64,000 nt of DNA from Psococerastis gibbosa (lineage: Eukaryota > Arthropoda > Insecta > Psocodea > Psocidae), in NCBI GenBank assembly GCA_963971405.1, contig OZ020486.1, positions 25,629,419 through 25,693,418 of the forward strand. Reading direction: 5' to 3'. The translations under genes were made by a program, and so were the position numbers. Below the pieces are notes generated by a model that ran no database searches, was not told the DNA's origin, and saw only the letters and a list, made by a program, of their open reading frames with translations. Positions 1 through 11,182 of the stretch are shown in pieces (position 1 is the first letter of the stretch; each line of letters opens with the position of its first letter).

Positions 1-362
1 GAATAACTGGCTATCGTCCGGTGTGGCAACTCAGAAGAAGAAGTGGTGATAAAAGCCGGAGTAAGGCGGGGATGCTTACTCTCCCCTGTGTTTAATCTCT
101 ACATTCAGTATGCAATAAAAGAGGTGAGAGAAGATCTGGAAGGTACAAGAGGTATAAGAATGCTCGGGAAAAAACAAATATCGTCAGGTATGCAGGCGAC
201 ATTGCTATGTTGGCAGAAAACGAAGAAGATCTGACCGAAGCTCTAAATACCATGGAGATTGGAGAAGGTACTACAAGCATACAACATGCACATTAACAAG
301 GCAAAAACCAAAGTGATGGTAGTAAGTACTGACCTGAACAAGAGCCCAAATGTGGAGCTTGG
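1..362 (+). mobile_element. LINE fragment, reverse transcriptase palm (family 1)
   Basis: Part of a non-LTR retrotransposon reverse transcriptase. The stretch GVRRGCLLSPVFNLYI (about 58-105) is the motif before the active site. Near 190-215 another frame gives a Tyr-Ala-(Asp)-Asp-like segment followed by a Leu-Ala-Glu-Asn-Glu-Glu run. The stretch AYNMHINKAKTKVMVVSTD (about 280-336) follows. The reading frame shifts at least once between 165 and 260, so the copy is dead. The same family appears at 2,355-2,935, 8,230-9,020 (minus) and 63,745-64,000. The type resembles the RTE/L2-like LINEs common in arthropods; the clade is inferred from general resemblance only. The left edge lies outside the window. 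Confidence 0.85.
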
Positions 363-505
363 TTACAAACGTGGCCATCTCCATTTTTTTACAAAATGGG
401 GTTTTGATCCGATCTTGAAAAAAATTTTAATGCCCGTCTGCACGTTGTAAAATAAAGGGACAAAAGCAGCCAGATTGCGCACAGAAGCGCTGAGAAGTCT
501 AGGGT
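363..505. other. unassigned spacer between LINE and inverted-repeat element
   Basis: The LINE reading breaks off near 362, and the long inverted-repeat element starts at 506. This 143 bp stretch matches neither the LINE (compare the uninterrupted copy at 8,800-8,830) nor the element. I see no coding signal. It may be a small insertion or the scar of a deletion. Confidence 0.5.
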
Positions 506-2354
506 TATAGTCCACGCAAAATGAGAAAAGTATGGATTTGGAATGTTTTGGTACTGTGCGACACTGTAACCTTTTCGATTGCACCATTTTGTTATGCCTT
601 GCATCCAATGCATTTCCCCTATACAGATATAATGAAGACACTTAGGACTGTTTTGTTCGAATGTTGTATACAAAACTACAAAGCTTCTGTATTCCATATA
701 AGATGTAAAAAGGGCATCAATGCGGATACGTCGCAAACACGATCGTAGGGTGTCATAAAATAAAAAACATGTTCATCTTAGTTTTGGTATACAGTATGTG
801 GCCGTTAACTTTTGGAACTCATCCTCAGTGGCTGATACTGTTGGCGTCTCAGAACAGCCTCGGAATTAGGGACACGATCTCTCCAAGATATGCGCTGCAT
901 CCATCTGCATTTCCACATTACAATAAAAATATTTATATAGGCTAACTAACACTTGTTTTGTACCTATTTTTCGACATTCCTGTTGGACTCATTTTGTTTT
1001 TCGTTGAAACAATAGGAATTTTATAAGGAGAGACTAGTGGAGCGCATATCAGAATTAATTGAGCCGCAAATATGCCTACTTCTGGAGTAGGCTACCTATA
1101 TGATAATATTGCATCCCGGTGCTAGTGAAGGCTGGGTGAGTAACGTGCTTCTTCTATCAACGAAAGCGATGAAGGACTGCAATACAGATTATCATGAAGA
1201 CATGACAGTGACAGTCTATCTTTTCGAAGAGTAGGTTGAGACACAATTGCTTTGGCTGATACAAGATCTGTTGTGGTTATGGACAACGCTCGTAGCCCCG
1301 TAGTATAGTAGAATGTTGCAGAAGGTACCTTCAATGCGAAGGCATTAATGGCAACCAACGGCCTGGATATACCGCAGCCCAAGCCTACGAACCCCGTTCT
1401 TATTGGTAAAGACTAATTTTTTAACATTACCTTAATTGCCTAAAACATATGCTGCGGCCGCATGTAATGCCCAAAAAAGACCAGAGCACTGGAAGAATAG
1501 TCCTTTGCTTTTGAGTGGTGGAAGTGCCTTCTAAGGTCGGATTTGTAGAAAACATAGAAATAGGAATAACCATACTCATAATGTGGCTATTCCACTTGTC
1601 AGTTTTTCTTCAATTTTGAAAATGTGATTGACGGAAATATCATAAATGTTGCTGCAACATGCATACATATTCTTACACCTCATTCCACTTGTCTTCAATA
1701 ATTTACTGACAATTTTTGTTTTCTAGTGGAATAGCCACCTAACCGTATTTTTATAGTGTTAACTTCGGGGCAGTTATTATGGATACGGTAATATAGTAAC
1801 CCAAAAAAAGGACGCAGACTGATTTATTACATCTATAAATACGGGGGGTTCATCAGAAGAAGACGGTAACAAGGATTGGATATAACATGCAGCTTGCAGA
1901 TGAAAATATGGTTGAATTTAATATAGTGGATACGGTACCTACTTTACTTTTTTAACATTTAATTCAGAAGTTTAGAAGTTTTGAAGCAAACAGTATCAGC
2001 CACTGAGGATGTCAAGCCGATTGAGCTCCAAAGACTGGCCATTTGGTGTTAGTCACGGCCATTTACTGTATACCAAAACTAAGATGAACTTATCAATTAC
2101 TTTATGACACCCTACGATCGAGTTTGCGACGTATCCGCATTGATGCCCTTTTTACATCTAATGTGGAATACAGAAGCTTTGTAGTTTTGTATACAACATT
2201 CGAACAAAACAGTCCTAAGTGTCTTCATTATATCTGTATAGGGGAAATGCATTGGATGCAAGGTATAACAAAATGGTGCAATCGAAATTGGTACAGTGTC
2301 GCACAGTACCAAAACATTCCAAATCTATACTTTTCTCGTTTTGCGTGGACTATA
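506..2354. mobile_element. DNA element with about 350 bp terminal inverted repeats, TA target
   Basis: The left arm (506 to about 850) is the reverse complement of the right arm (about 1,985-2,354). Both outer ends read TATAGTCCACGCAAAA inwards. Because of the symmetry the same peptide-like reading appears on minus 389-736 and plus 2,124-2,378; it is not a gene. The right junction falls at a TA in a LINE sequence that is uninterrupted in the copy near 8,795-8,805, so a TA target duplication is likely (506-507 and 2,353-2,354). The interior holds no recognisable transposase, so the element is non-autonomous. TA targets fit Tc1/mariner-like elements, but the superfamily is not proven. A second, smaller inverted-repeat element lies inside it. 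Confidence 0.8.
1583..1738. mobile_element. nested 156 bp MITE
   Basis: A short inverted repeat: GTGGCTATTCCACT at 1,583-1,596 is repeated as its reverse complement at 1,725-1,738, and the pairing continues inwards through a TGTCAG-like stretch. Size and structure fit a miniature inverted-repeat element nested in the interior of the larger element. No coding potential. Confidence 0.6.
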
Positions 2355-2935
2355 CCTAGGAAGCAAAATTACCTCTGATGCCAGGTCCAACCAAGAGATA
2401 GAGTGTAGAGTGCACCAAGCAAAAGTGGCTTTCAACAAAATATCTAAAATTTTTGTGTCGAACAACATAAGCCTTGAACTAAGGAAACGAATGGAGAAGT
2501 CCCTGGTATGGAGCGTTGCTCTGTACGGGTGGGAAACGTGGTTTATAATTGAGAAACAGCTCATGAAACTTGAAGCATTTGAGATGTGGTGTTAACGTCG
2601 CATGCTACGAATACCTTGGCAAACCCCTGTTAAAAATGAGAACGTTCTAACCAGAGTAAGCGAAACAAAAACTCTCGTTGCATCAATAAGTAAAAGAAGA
2701 GCTCAATGGATTGGACACTTGCTTCGACACGAAAACTTCATAAGCTGCATCATAGACGGAACAATAGAAGGCGTCAAATTACCTGGGCGCCCAAGAAACA
2801 AGTATCTGCTGCAAGTGATGGAGGATGTTGGGGCCAAGTCGAAGGTGGAGCTGAACAGGGCGTGCCAGAATCGAGGGGAGTGGATGCATCGCAGTCACAC
2901 GTTGCTGCCAACCAGCCGTCCGGCTGTAACTTGAA
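2355..2935 (+). mobile_element. LINE fragment, RT thumb and C-terminus (family 1)
   Basis: Continues the LINE interrupted by the inverted-repeat element. It opens with YLGSKITSDARSNQEIECR, then a Leu-Val-Trp-Ser-Val-Ala-Leu-Tyr-Gly stretch, and after a TAA stop at 2,593-2,595 goes on with MLRIPWQTPVKNE. The conserved WIGHLLRHENF and a Gly-Arg-Pro-Arg-Asn motif follow near 2,708-2,800. These are the usual C-terminal motifs of this LINE type. The copy is inactive (in-frame stop, missing 5' part). The 3' end falls near 2,935, where other repeats begin. Confidence 0.9.
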
Positions 2936-3190
2936 GAAGAGGCAATTTTACGGGTGAACTTCAAATAAGGCAAAATTTCGTATTGGTGGTTAGGAATTAG
3001 TACTGGCAGCTATCATGATCAATTACTTTTTGGATACCAATATTGATTTTTCGCTCGATTGCCCTAAGAGCAGCTGATTTTGGCCAGTAGTTTGGTAGTT
3101 TGGTGTAGGTTTTAACGTTTAAGTCGCCTTAGACAGGAGCCTGAATAAGTAGTTCGAAGACCACCGCGAAAGCTTCTTATTGTTGTTGGG
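2936..3190. repeat. interspersed repeat, copy 1
   Basis: About 200 bp around 3,025-3,175 is similar to 52,129-52,345 and to 61,485-61,575. All share a GATACCAATATTG core followed by a CTCGAT stretch and an ATTTTGACC-like stretch. No coding signal. Family unknown. Confidence 0.6.
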
Positions 3191-3319
3191 TTGTACTTTG
3201 TATTGTATTGTCGTTGCATTGAAAATTGGTATAAAAGAAAATATTCTGTAATGTATTGGAGGAATACATTTTTACTTTACTACTACTTTACTTTAAAAAA
3301 ATCTTTAGCCTACTTTCCT

Positions 3320-3640
3320 GCTGTTAAAATGCGTATACCCCCAATATTTTGCCCTTATATTTTCAATTTTTCCCCGGCCCCCCCATTCGTATCTATCTGC
3401 ATCAGGCGCATGAGTTATTCAAGTGATGCAATGTAAATTAATGTGCCTTCGCTAACAAACACACCAATTGCACAATCGCTAAAATTAATTTGGTAGGCTA
3501 CACCCACTTTTACCGGAATGGCCCCCCGAAAATCTGTCCTGAACCTGCACTTGGGGGGGGGGGGCTCGCGCAGAATCTCGCTCCTGGGCTCGCGAACCCA
3601 CGGGCCGGCCCTGCCCACCCCTTAAACTTTGTTTATGAAC
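3320..3640. repeat. G/C-tract interspersed repeat, copy 1
   Basis: Closely similar to 48,977-49,305, including the CATCAGGCGCATG segment, a run of about 12 G, and the terminal CACGGGCCGGCCCTG. In the other copy this terminal part runs into GCCACTG, which resembles the end of a hAT-type miniature element. No coding content. Confidence 0.65.
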
Positions 3641-3738
3641 CCCTCCCCCTCCAAAAACTCGAAAGCAAACATGGCTTAAAAAACGAAATAGGTGGAATTT
3701 TTCACTTAATATTAATTTTGGTCTTTTTGTGGTTTTAG

Positions 3739-3937
3739 GGATGATGAAGAATACCAAGACGAACAGGGCGAATGCGCCTCCATCTCCTGGCTCTCGTCCT
3801 GGTACTCAGACTTGAGTACCGAGCCATCACCAGCTGCCCGCCACCTGCCCCGCTTCCCACCTCGCCGCCTGCCCCACGGCGCAGCAGGGCGATGCCACCC
3901 CGAAGGAGGCGCACCGAGTAGGAGAGGCTGCTGGTGA
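3739..3937 (+). pseudogene. exon-like block, acidic start, CASISW motif (paralogue of 54,094)
   Basis: A polypyrimidine tract ending in TTTTAG precedes an open reading (3,740-3,937). It starts with acidic residues and contains CASISWLSSWYSDLS. The block at 54,094 has the same structure and the related CAASISWHSSWFSDFS, and the two share their upstream intron-like sequence. In this motif most nucleotide differences between the copies are silent or conservative. Here the Pro-rich part that follows is shifted in frame and ends at a TGA at 3,935. Function unknown; it could be an exon of a transposon gene or of a decayed host gene. Confidence 0.45.
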
Positions 3938-4969
3938 CATAATATAAATTTTCTCCCAACAGTTAGACCCCGACGCCCCAGTTCGCCTGGGGTTGCAATT
4001 TTTTTTTAATTTTCACTACAGTCTCTCCAGATGCCATGCAGCTCATTCTACCCTTATACTAATTAGACAATTGATAAGTGGATTTTTCAACAGAAACTGC
4101 CATATACCACAACTGTTATGTTGTAAGACGTCACTGTAACGTCCACTTGCCAGAGCTATGCTTTTATTAACGCGTAACTATGAAGTAAAGGAGTAATTAT
4201 AATTCACATAACTGTAAATCCCGTACTTCTGTATTGCTCACTCATCAACAGTTCTAAACCTATTCTCCTGTATCGTGCAACTGTGCAAGGTACCGTATGA
4301 AAAACCGTATGGCATGCCAAATGTTCCCATCTATTGTATATTGCTCCTGCATAGGTAGTTAGCCTGAAACAATGGTCTTAACGTATTATAATTTTTAAAA
4401 TATTTCTCAAGTTTTTAATAGTTAAAGGCATTTTGATTGTATAGACAATACTGGCGTCGTGATTGTTGGATAAATTTCATTTGTATAGTAGGTACTTTCC
4501 ATTTCCGCAGGTGCGTTGCCACTTAATTATCACTTGAAGGTTGAATGAAGGTTGCATTTTTTGGTAAAAGGACTTGGGAATTTCGGCAAGTCCTACACTA
4601 AGCCCTGCGCAGTGCAAGTTGTGTGCATCAAAGCATGTGCATATTCTGCTTCTCATCTGCCTTACATGACGTTTTCAGGTTGTAGCAGCTTTGAAAGTCG
4701 CGCTGCCATCCTCGATTTGTTGTATCTTATAGGCCCGGAGAAGCTGTCTGTTGATGAAAAAGTTCGATAGAGTTGGTATAGCATTGGCGCATTGATTGCC
4801 ATTCCGTACAGTCAGCGATGTATGCCAGGCTATGTATTCTTCTTTAGAAGCTGGGGAAGTCTTGTAATGTGTTTTGCAGGAGATTGCCTCGCGAAATGAA
4901 TGTTATAAGTTCTTCAACGGCTAGCTGTTTTCCAATTTAAACGTAGTATGTTTAAGGAAAGCTTTGTGA

Positions 4970-5210
4970 TAGTCGAAAGTTACACGTTTTGAGGCCCCAG
5001 GAACCAAAAAAAGTGTTTTTTTACGAAATGTCTGTCTGTCTGTGCCGCTCTGTTTGTTCATCGATTTGCGAGTAAACTACTCGGTGGATTTAGATGAAAT
5101 TTGGCGTATAGGTTAAAATAAATCATACCGTGGAACTTTTTATTTATTTGCGCTAACATAATTTTTTTTTTTTTTGGGGGGGGGGGAGGGGTTGTTCTCA
5201 AAACACTCAG
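4970..5210 (+). repeat. CTGTCTGTC interspersed repeat, copy in E1
   Basis: Part of a dispersed family with a GAAAGCTTTGTGAT head, a GAGGCCC or GAGATTT stretch, TGTCTGTCTGT and then a GATGAAATTTGGC stretch. Related copies: 45,830-46,140 (reverse), 56,455-56,660, 60,595-60,830 and 63,033-63,230. No coding content. A long T run followed by a G run lies at its right end (5,161-5,187). Confidence 0.6.
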
Positions 5211-5854
5211 AAAAGACAGCCGACAGAAGAGCGACAAAGGTCTGCAAACATACCATGCCTGCCATGTTCATTTAATACTAGTTCTTGTTCTTTTGTGTTG
5301 GTATGCAATAATTTCTACTCAGCACTCAGACCCCCGCCATTCTTACAATTCCTCCCTTTTCATCAAGCCATTCACGCCAAATTGCTCCCAGGGAAACCAA
5401 CGCCACTCGTGTCTGTACAGTGGATTTCGGCGCCTTTTTTTTCATTGGCTACTCTGAAAGCTTAATAAATTAACTTCCAACTTGCGTATAAATGTACTCA
5501 TATGCCACCTTTTTCTATTCCTGCAGCACCATTCATCTTCCTACTAGCGGCTCAGAAATATAACATTACTTCTCTCGTCGTTCATTACCATCAAAGTCCC
5601 CCTACATGCTTAAATTCATTTACTTTTCCAATTTGAAATGTTACATTTATAGCAAAGGTTCCAAATAAACATTGCAGGCATATTAGTGATACTGGTCGTG
5701 GTTGTCCTTTAAGAGACTCTGATGGCAGGATGGACTTCTTCGGGCAGCTGGATATCCGATAGTTTAGTTTAAGGCCAAGTGATTGTGAAATTGATAATTG
5801 ACGGAGATGGAAAGACATTGTGAAGTGCTTAAGATTAAGATAGGTCCGAGGGCA

Positions 5855-5943
5855 AGTGAAGTGAAGTGAAGTGAAGTGAACTAAAGTGAAGTGAAGTGAA
5901 CTAAAGTGAAGTGAAGTGAACTAAAGTGAAGTGAAGTGATGTG
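5855..5943 (+). repeat. AAGTG minisatellite
   Basis: GAAGT pentamers interrupted at regular steps by GAACTAAAGT, giving a longer repeating unit of about 25 bp. The same array occurs at 57,430-57,526 in E2, so it belongs to the element and predates the separation of the two copies. Confidence 0.85.
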
Positions 5944-7740
5944 ATAGTGATATGTAGGGTTTAGCCTCCCAGCTGCCTGAAGTCGTTCTACCTGCTATCT
6001 GTCACTGCAGCATTGGCTTTTTCTAATGGCCGGGTTCATAGCAGGTTCTAAATGCAGGGCGCCTTCTACGCTCTTCTGTCTGGTATGCACTAATAAAACT
6101 GTGATTCCGCCATTTTGAACTCAACTGGCAACATTGACACACTATTCGACTCTTCCACCTGATTGCCAGTATCAGTCCACCTCTGTACTGTTCAATGACT
6201 GCGGTCACCGGTCAGGCATGAATTCCAATAAGAAGGTTCAATAACTCACTTCATTCAAAACTAAATTTGAGTTACAGTCGTTAAGTTACATAGGTCAGCT
6301 GCCATTCATTTTGCGAGGCAATCTTCAGGAGAACACGTTAGAAGACTTCCCCAGCCTATTAAGTAGAATACCTAGCCTGACATACACCGCTGACTGTACG
6401 GAATGGCAATCAATGCGCCAAAGCTGTACTGACTCTATCGAACTTTATCATCAACAGACAGTTACTCTGGGCCTATAAGATTCAACAAATCGAGGACGGC
6501 AGCGCGACTTTCAAAGCTGCTACAACCTGAAATCGGCATGTAATGCTGATGAGAACCAGAATATGCGCATGTTTCTGAAGCACACAACTTGCATTGCGCA
6601 GGGCGTAGTGTAGGACTTGCCGAAATTTCCAAGTCCTTTTTACCGAAAAATGCAACCTTCATTCAACCTTCCAGTGATAATTAAGTGGCAATGCACCTGC
6701 GGAAATGGACAGTACCTACTATACAAATGAAATTTATCCAACAATCACGACGCCAGTATTGTCTATACAATCAAAATTAAAAAGAAACAAGCCTTTAACT
6801 ATTAAAAACTTAAGACATGTGAAATGTTTTGAAAATTATAACTTCGTTAAGACCATTGTTTCAGGCTAACTACCTATGCAGGTGCAATATACAATTAATG
6901 GGAACATTTGGCATGTCATACGGTTTTTCTTACACTAGGCTTACGTGGCCTCAATAAATAAGCGACTAGTCCTTATCCCCAATTTCAAATCCTACGACCA
7001 CAAGGTTAAGACTGTAAGTGATTCTTTTAGCTGACTATTTTTTTAAAACTAATGAATTATTTTTAAAAGTAAAGCAGTTTTTGTGAGCACGTCAAGTACT
7101 GTACCCGACTATACATTTTTTAACAATATTTTTGATTCAGCGATTCAATTGATTCTTGAATGGGTTGTGACCCGGTGAGGGTGGCTTGTAAATCCTTTGC
7201 ATGGCATTGACTACAGAAATTCTAGTGCATTCTGTTGTCATTTAAACTTAAATATTATTACTTACTGTATGTTCAACGTCAAGTTATATTATGATTTATA
7301 ACAGGGCATGTTGCTCTGCGATGCATTAGTGTAAAGCAATAGTTTGGATATGTATCTATGATTACTGTATTGCATAACCGTTGTGGTATAGTATGCGGTA
7401 ATGTGGTTAGATTTTCCATTATTAAGAGTGTATGGACTGTATGTAGGTAAGAGAGAAAGGGATATATAGAGGTACCATGCACGTTCGTTGCAGGAGATTG
7501 GGAGTACTTAGAACAGTTGAAGAGTGGAAAATAAAGAAATACTAGGTTTGCATGTATGTGAATTATAATTATTCGGACCTTACTGGACGCAGTCACTCGT
7601 ATATCAATGCATTGTTCTTGCAAGTGAACGTAACAGTGGCATGTAGCAACCTAACAGTTGCGCTTGCAGTTGTTTTCTGTTAAAGAGTGCATGAACTGTA
7701 TGTAGGTTAGAGAGGCAGGGATATACATTTGGAAGCCAAC

Positions 7741-8118
7741 AGAACTCTCCACAAATGGGCTGTGTTTCAACAATAACTTAAGCAAACAGAAAATTAATAA
7801 GTTGATGTTCTGTATTTTCTTATAGCCTTACCTTTACCTTAGTGTTTCTCATAAAGCCCATTATTGTATACATTTGCGAGAAGTTGGCTTTCAAAATTTT
7901 GGGAGGTACCAATTAATTGGATGGGTACCACCGTGAGAGGCGTTGGTTGGGGCCTTTCATTTCATTACCTAGTACAGGTATATAGGGTATAGTCATGGCA
8001 TCCGGAAACTGTAACGCTTTTTTTTGGCGAATTGACCGAAATATTTCTTATTTTTCATGAATTCCCTGTTGTACAAACATCATAACTTGGTTACTGCTCG
8101 GTTTCCCGGCACCGCAAC
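7741..8118. other. intergenic repeat-derived stretch
   Basis: No coding signal. The part around 7,990-8,030 (CATCCGGAAACTGTAACGC) recurs near 60,078-60,096. The part around 8,040-8,110, ending in a CTGCTCGGTTTCCC stretch, recurs near 52,370-52,435. It is therefore made of the same repeats that flank the second copy of the inverted-repeat element. Confidence 0.5.
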
Positions 8119-8208
8119 ATGGAGAAGTTACAAATTTCGCTGACTGCATTACGGATTCTGTCCTCAGCGGCCCCAGTTCAGGCGGTACCTGCTGGACCTT
8201 ACGCCAGG
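8119..8208 (+). other. exon-like ORF with GTAAGT donor
   Basis: An ATG opens 30 codons, MEKLQISLTALRILSSAA and 12 more, that run straight into a canonical donor, AGG/GTAAGT at 8,209. The second half (from ATTCTGTCCTCA) has a close relative at 53,156-53,209, which also ends in AAG/GTAAGT and is preceded by a CACAG acceptor. Two copies with the same donor suggest a duplicated exon. No known domain; short length makes the call weak. Confidence 0.35.
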
Positions 8209-8229
8209 GTAAGTCATCCCCCAGTTCTT

Positions 8230-9020
8230 CTCATCAAGTTACAGCCGGATGATGGCTGGTTGGCAGCAACATATTGCAGCGATTTTGACATGCCCTCTTC
8301 AGCTCCACATAGGACGTTATCCCCAAATCATTTAACTTGTTGGAGATATTCGTTTCGTGGTCGTCCCCGTCGATTTACGCCTTCCATGGTCCCTTCAATG
8401 ACGCAGCCGACTAAGTTATCATGCCGAAGTAGGTGTCCGATCCAGTGTGCCCTCCTAGTGGGTATGGATGCAACAAGGGTCCTTTTTCATTTATTTGGGT
8501 TAGGACTTCCTCATTAGTTACATGGTCTTGCCAAGGTATTCTCAAAATGCGGCGATAACACCACATTTCGAATGTTTCTAGTTTCGTGACATATTTTTCG
8601 CTTATGCACCATGTTTCACATCCATATAGTAGAATGCTCCACACAAGAGACTTAAGCATTCTTTTCCTGAGTCTGATATTTATATTGTTGGACTGAAAAT
8701 TTTCGACTTTTTATTGAAAGCGACACTTGCCTGGTGCAATCTATACTCAATCTCTTGGATTGACCTGCCGCCAGAGGTAATTTTGCTTCCTAGATATGTG
8801 AAGGTTTTAATATTGCTGAGTGGAGTGCCATTCATGTTTGTGCTCTTTGTCTCGTCAGTGCTTACTACCATCACTTTGGTTTTGGATTTATTTATCTTCA
8901 TGTTGAACGTTCTCCATGGCGTTTAGAGCCTCTCTAAGCTCTTCCTCACTTTCCGCCAGCAAAGCAATATCGTCCGCATATCTGACCAGTGCTTGCTTTG
9001 AATTCTTCGTGCCAATACAT
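8230..9020 (-). mobile_element. LINE fragment, RT palm to C-terminus (family 1)
   Basis: Read on the minus strand from about 9,018 down: LVRYADDIALLAESEEEL (catalytic YADD present), a Lys-Thr-Lys-Val-Met-Val-Val-Ser-Thr-Asp block, TFTYLGSKITSGG, then LYGCETWCISEKY, EMWCYRRILRIPW and a Gly-Arg-Pro-Arg-Asn motif. This is the same family as 1-362 and 2,355-2,935. Frameshifts separate the blocks, so it is inactive. Its 5' side is cut at 9,024, where a different LINE ends. Confidence 0.9.
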
Positions 9021-9023
9021 AAT

Positions 9024-11182
9024 CAAGTCCACGGCCCTCGTGACCTGAAGTTAGAAGCATTTCTCGCCGCTCTCAGTTCAATCGGGAGTTTTCTAAGGTA
9101 GGCGAAACCTTGTAGTATAGGATCCAGTCGCTCACACTTGGCTGTGCGTAGCGCTGGCCTTACAAGGTCTCCCCATTGCCTCGTGTTGTAGGTGTGAGTG
9201 TCCCCCATTTCCAAGATGTAGCTAAATATTTACAGACTTGGGGCTGTCATGATTTTTAATGATTTGAAGTGAGAGCGACAACTGTCACGGGGTCCCAGTT
9301 TTAGCATGTATCGCACTCCCCTCTTTTGAAGCCTGAGTACAGCGTCCATGTTCCCTACGGAGGTCCCTCCCCAGGCCAATATGCCGTAATTTATGTGGCT
9401 CATTTCAGGTGAGTGGTAGGCCTGGAGAGTTACCTTTGGAGAACACACAGAGCTAAGGCACCTGACTACATAGAGGCCACTATTTGGTTTTTTTAATAGC
9501 TCAGACGCGTATTTATTTCAGTTTAAGTCCTTGTCAACTAGCATTCCTAAGAATCTGACGCTGTCGGTTGCGGTTACTGGTTGTCCTGCTATGCATGGGT
9601 ATATGTCAAGCTCAGATTGGGAGTTAGAGAACACTGTTAGTTGCGTTTATGTTTCGTTTAGCAAGAGCCCATGTGTGGCAAATTCGAGTCTTATGTCATC
9701 TAGCTTTTTAGTGCACATTATCGCAGTTTCTTCTATTGAAGGACCAGTTCTGATGAGCTTAGTGTCGTCCGCGAACATCAGCCTTTCGTTTCCATTACTT
9801 TCAAGTAGTCGAATGCGGCTGTGAGGTCTAGGTAAGCGCCTATTGTGATGAGCTTTTTGACTTTGTTGTTCAATATGTGCCCGAGTGCTTTGATGACAGC
9901 GTCAGTTGTCGAGTTACCCTTTAGGAACCCCAGCTGATTAGGACTTATTATGCGGTGTTTTTCAAGGAAAGCTAATAATCTTTGGACAAAAACCTTTTCA
10001 AAGACCTTTTAAAAAAGAGAGTTAAGCGCTATTGGCCTATACTGGTTCATGTCTTTTTTTCACCCTTGTTTTTGTATATTGGCTTAATTTTTGCCGTTTT
10101 CAGTGCTGCGGGGAATTTTCCTTCCATGAATGACGTATTAATTAAGAATGTTATTGGTTGTGCTAGCGCCTCTGCTTTGTTCTTCAGTAAGTTTGATGAA
10201 ATCCCATCAGGTCCACATGAATGGGTATTTTTTATTTCGGCTTTTTACTTCAACGCTATCTGTAGGTGTGATAATAAATCAATTGGTTATTTTCTTCATG
10301 ATACCCAGTGGCCGTGTGCTAGTTCCCTTCCCAATTACAGCTTGAGCCTTTTCGCTGATTTTTATCGGCTTGCTTATGAGAAAGTTGTTGAAAGCATCTA
10401 CAACCTGCTTTGGGTTAGTTATTAAAGCATCCCCTAGTTTGAGAGTTGTTTTTCTAGTTTTTTCAGTCTTTTGCTGGCGTTCTTTGTTGCCTACCTTCCA
10501 CATAGCCTTCATTTTATGTGGAGCTGACTCAATAATAGATACTTTTGGTATTGCTTGTGCTTCAAGACAAGCTTCACTCTTACAAAGTTGGACTTCTGGG
10601 AATTGTATATATCTGTTAGAGCTGTTATTTCTTCTCTTAATCGCATTGCCTCAGGCGTAATTTTAAATGCTTTTCTCTTTTGTGATAGTCTTACTTTCAT
10701 CTTCGGGAATGCTACGTTGAATGACGCTTGAATTAGTCCACTAAATTCTGCGTAGGCTTCATCAATGTTGGAATGTTGATATACTTTGTTCCAATCAATT
10801 TTTTTGTACAAGGGATGTGACTAACTCATTATATTTTCTACCAAACTTCTTTTGAAACACATAGCGAGTTTTGCCCTTTCCCTCGAATTTTATCTTCAGA
10901 AGAGTTGCTAGGTGATCAGAGAGTTTTGTGTGGACCACTTGTGCTTCATAGTCTCCTTCGTTAGTATTGGTATAGATATGGTCTATGGGAGATGCTGTGT
11001 TCGGGGTTATGCGAGTCAAGGCATTCAGGACTGATTTCAGTTTGAATTCCTTAAGTACATGCTTTAGCGATTCCATGTGCGTCGTTTCTTTTTGAAGGTT
11101 GATGTTCATGTCTGTTATTACCAAGGTTCCAGCATTTGTTCCACCTTCCTTTTCAATGCGTATTAGAAGTGCTCTAAGTTTC
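9024..11182 (-). mobile_element. Jockey-like LINE, endonuclease and partial RT
   Basis: Minus-strand order: end of an APE-type endonuclease domain (VITDMNINLQ near 11,120; SPIDHIYTNTNEG near 10,970; a Ser-Asp-His-Leu motif near 10,905), a linker, RT motifs near 9,830-10,010 (a Pro-Asn-Gln-Leu-Gly-Phe motif, then AYLDLTAAFD), FADDTKLI near 9,770, and the C-terminal blocks ILAWGGTSVGN and VRYMLKLGPRD near 9,290-9,380. The middle of the RT between the AFD and FADD motifs is missing, including the PQG motif, so the element carries an internal deletion in addition to frameshifts and stops. Overall it resembles Jockey/CR1-group elements. It ends at 9,024 against a second LINE. Confidence 0.85.

Larger units (their letters stand above)
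4000..7740. mobile_element. long inverted-repeat element, copy 1 (E1)
   Basis: Sequences near 4,090-4,980 return in reverse complement near 6,330-7,640, for example the block around 4,545-4,620 against 6,595-6,665. The centre holds an AAGTG minisatellite. The same organisation in the same order is found at 54,540-59,790. The two copies match over most of their length, so this is one repeat family with arms of roughly 1 kb or more. No open reading frame of a transposase is visible, so it is non-autonomous or foldback-like. Outer ends could not be set exactly because the left arm has deletions. Confidence 0.65.

Noticed and set aside
389-736. Two similar peptides (minus 389-736 and plus 2,124-2,378) as a duplicated gene
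   Set aside because: They are the two arms of the terminal inverted repeat, read on opposite strands.
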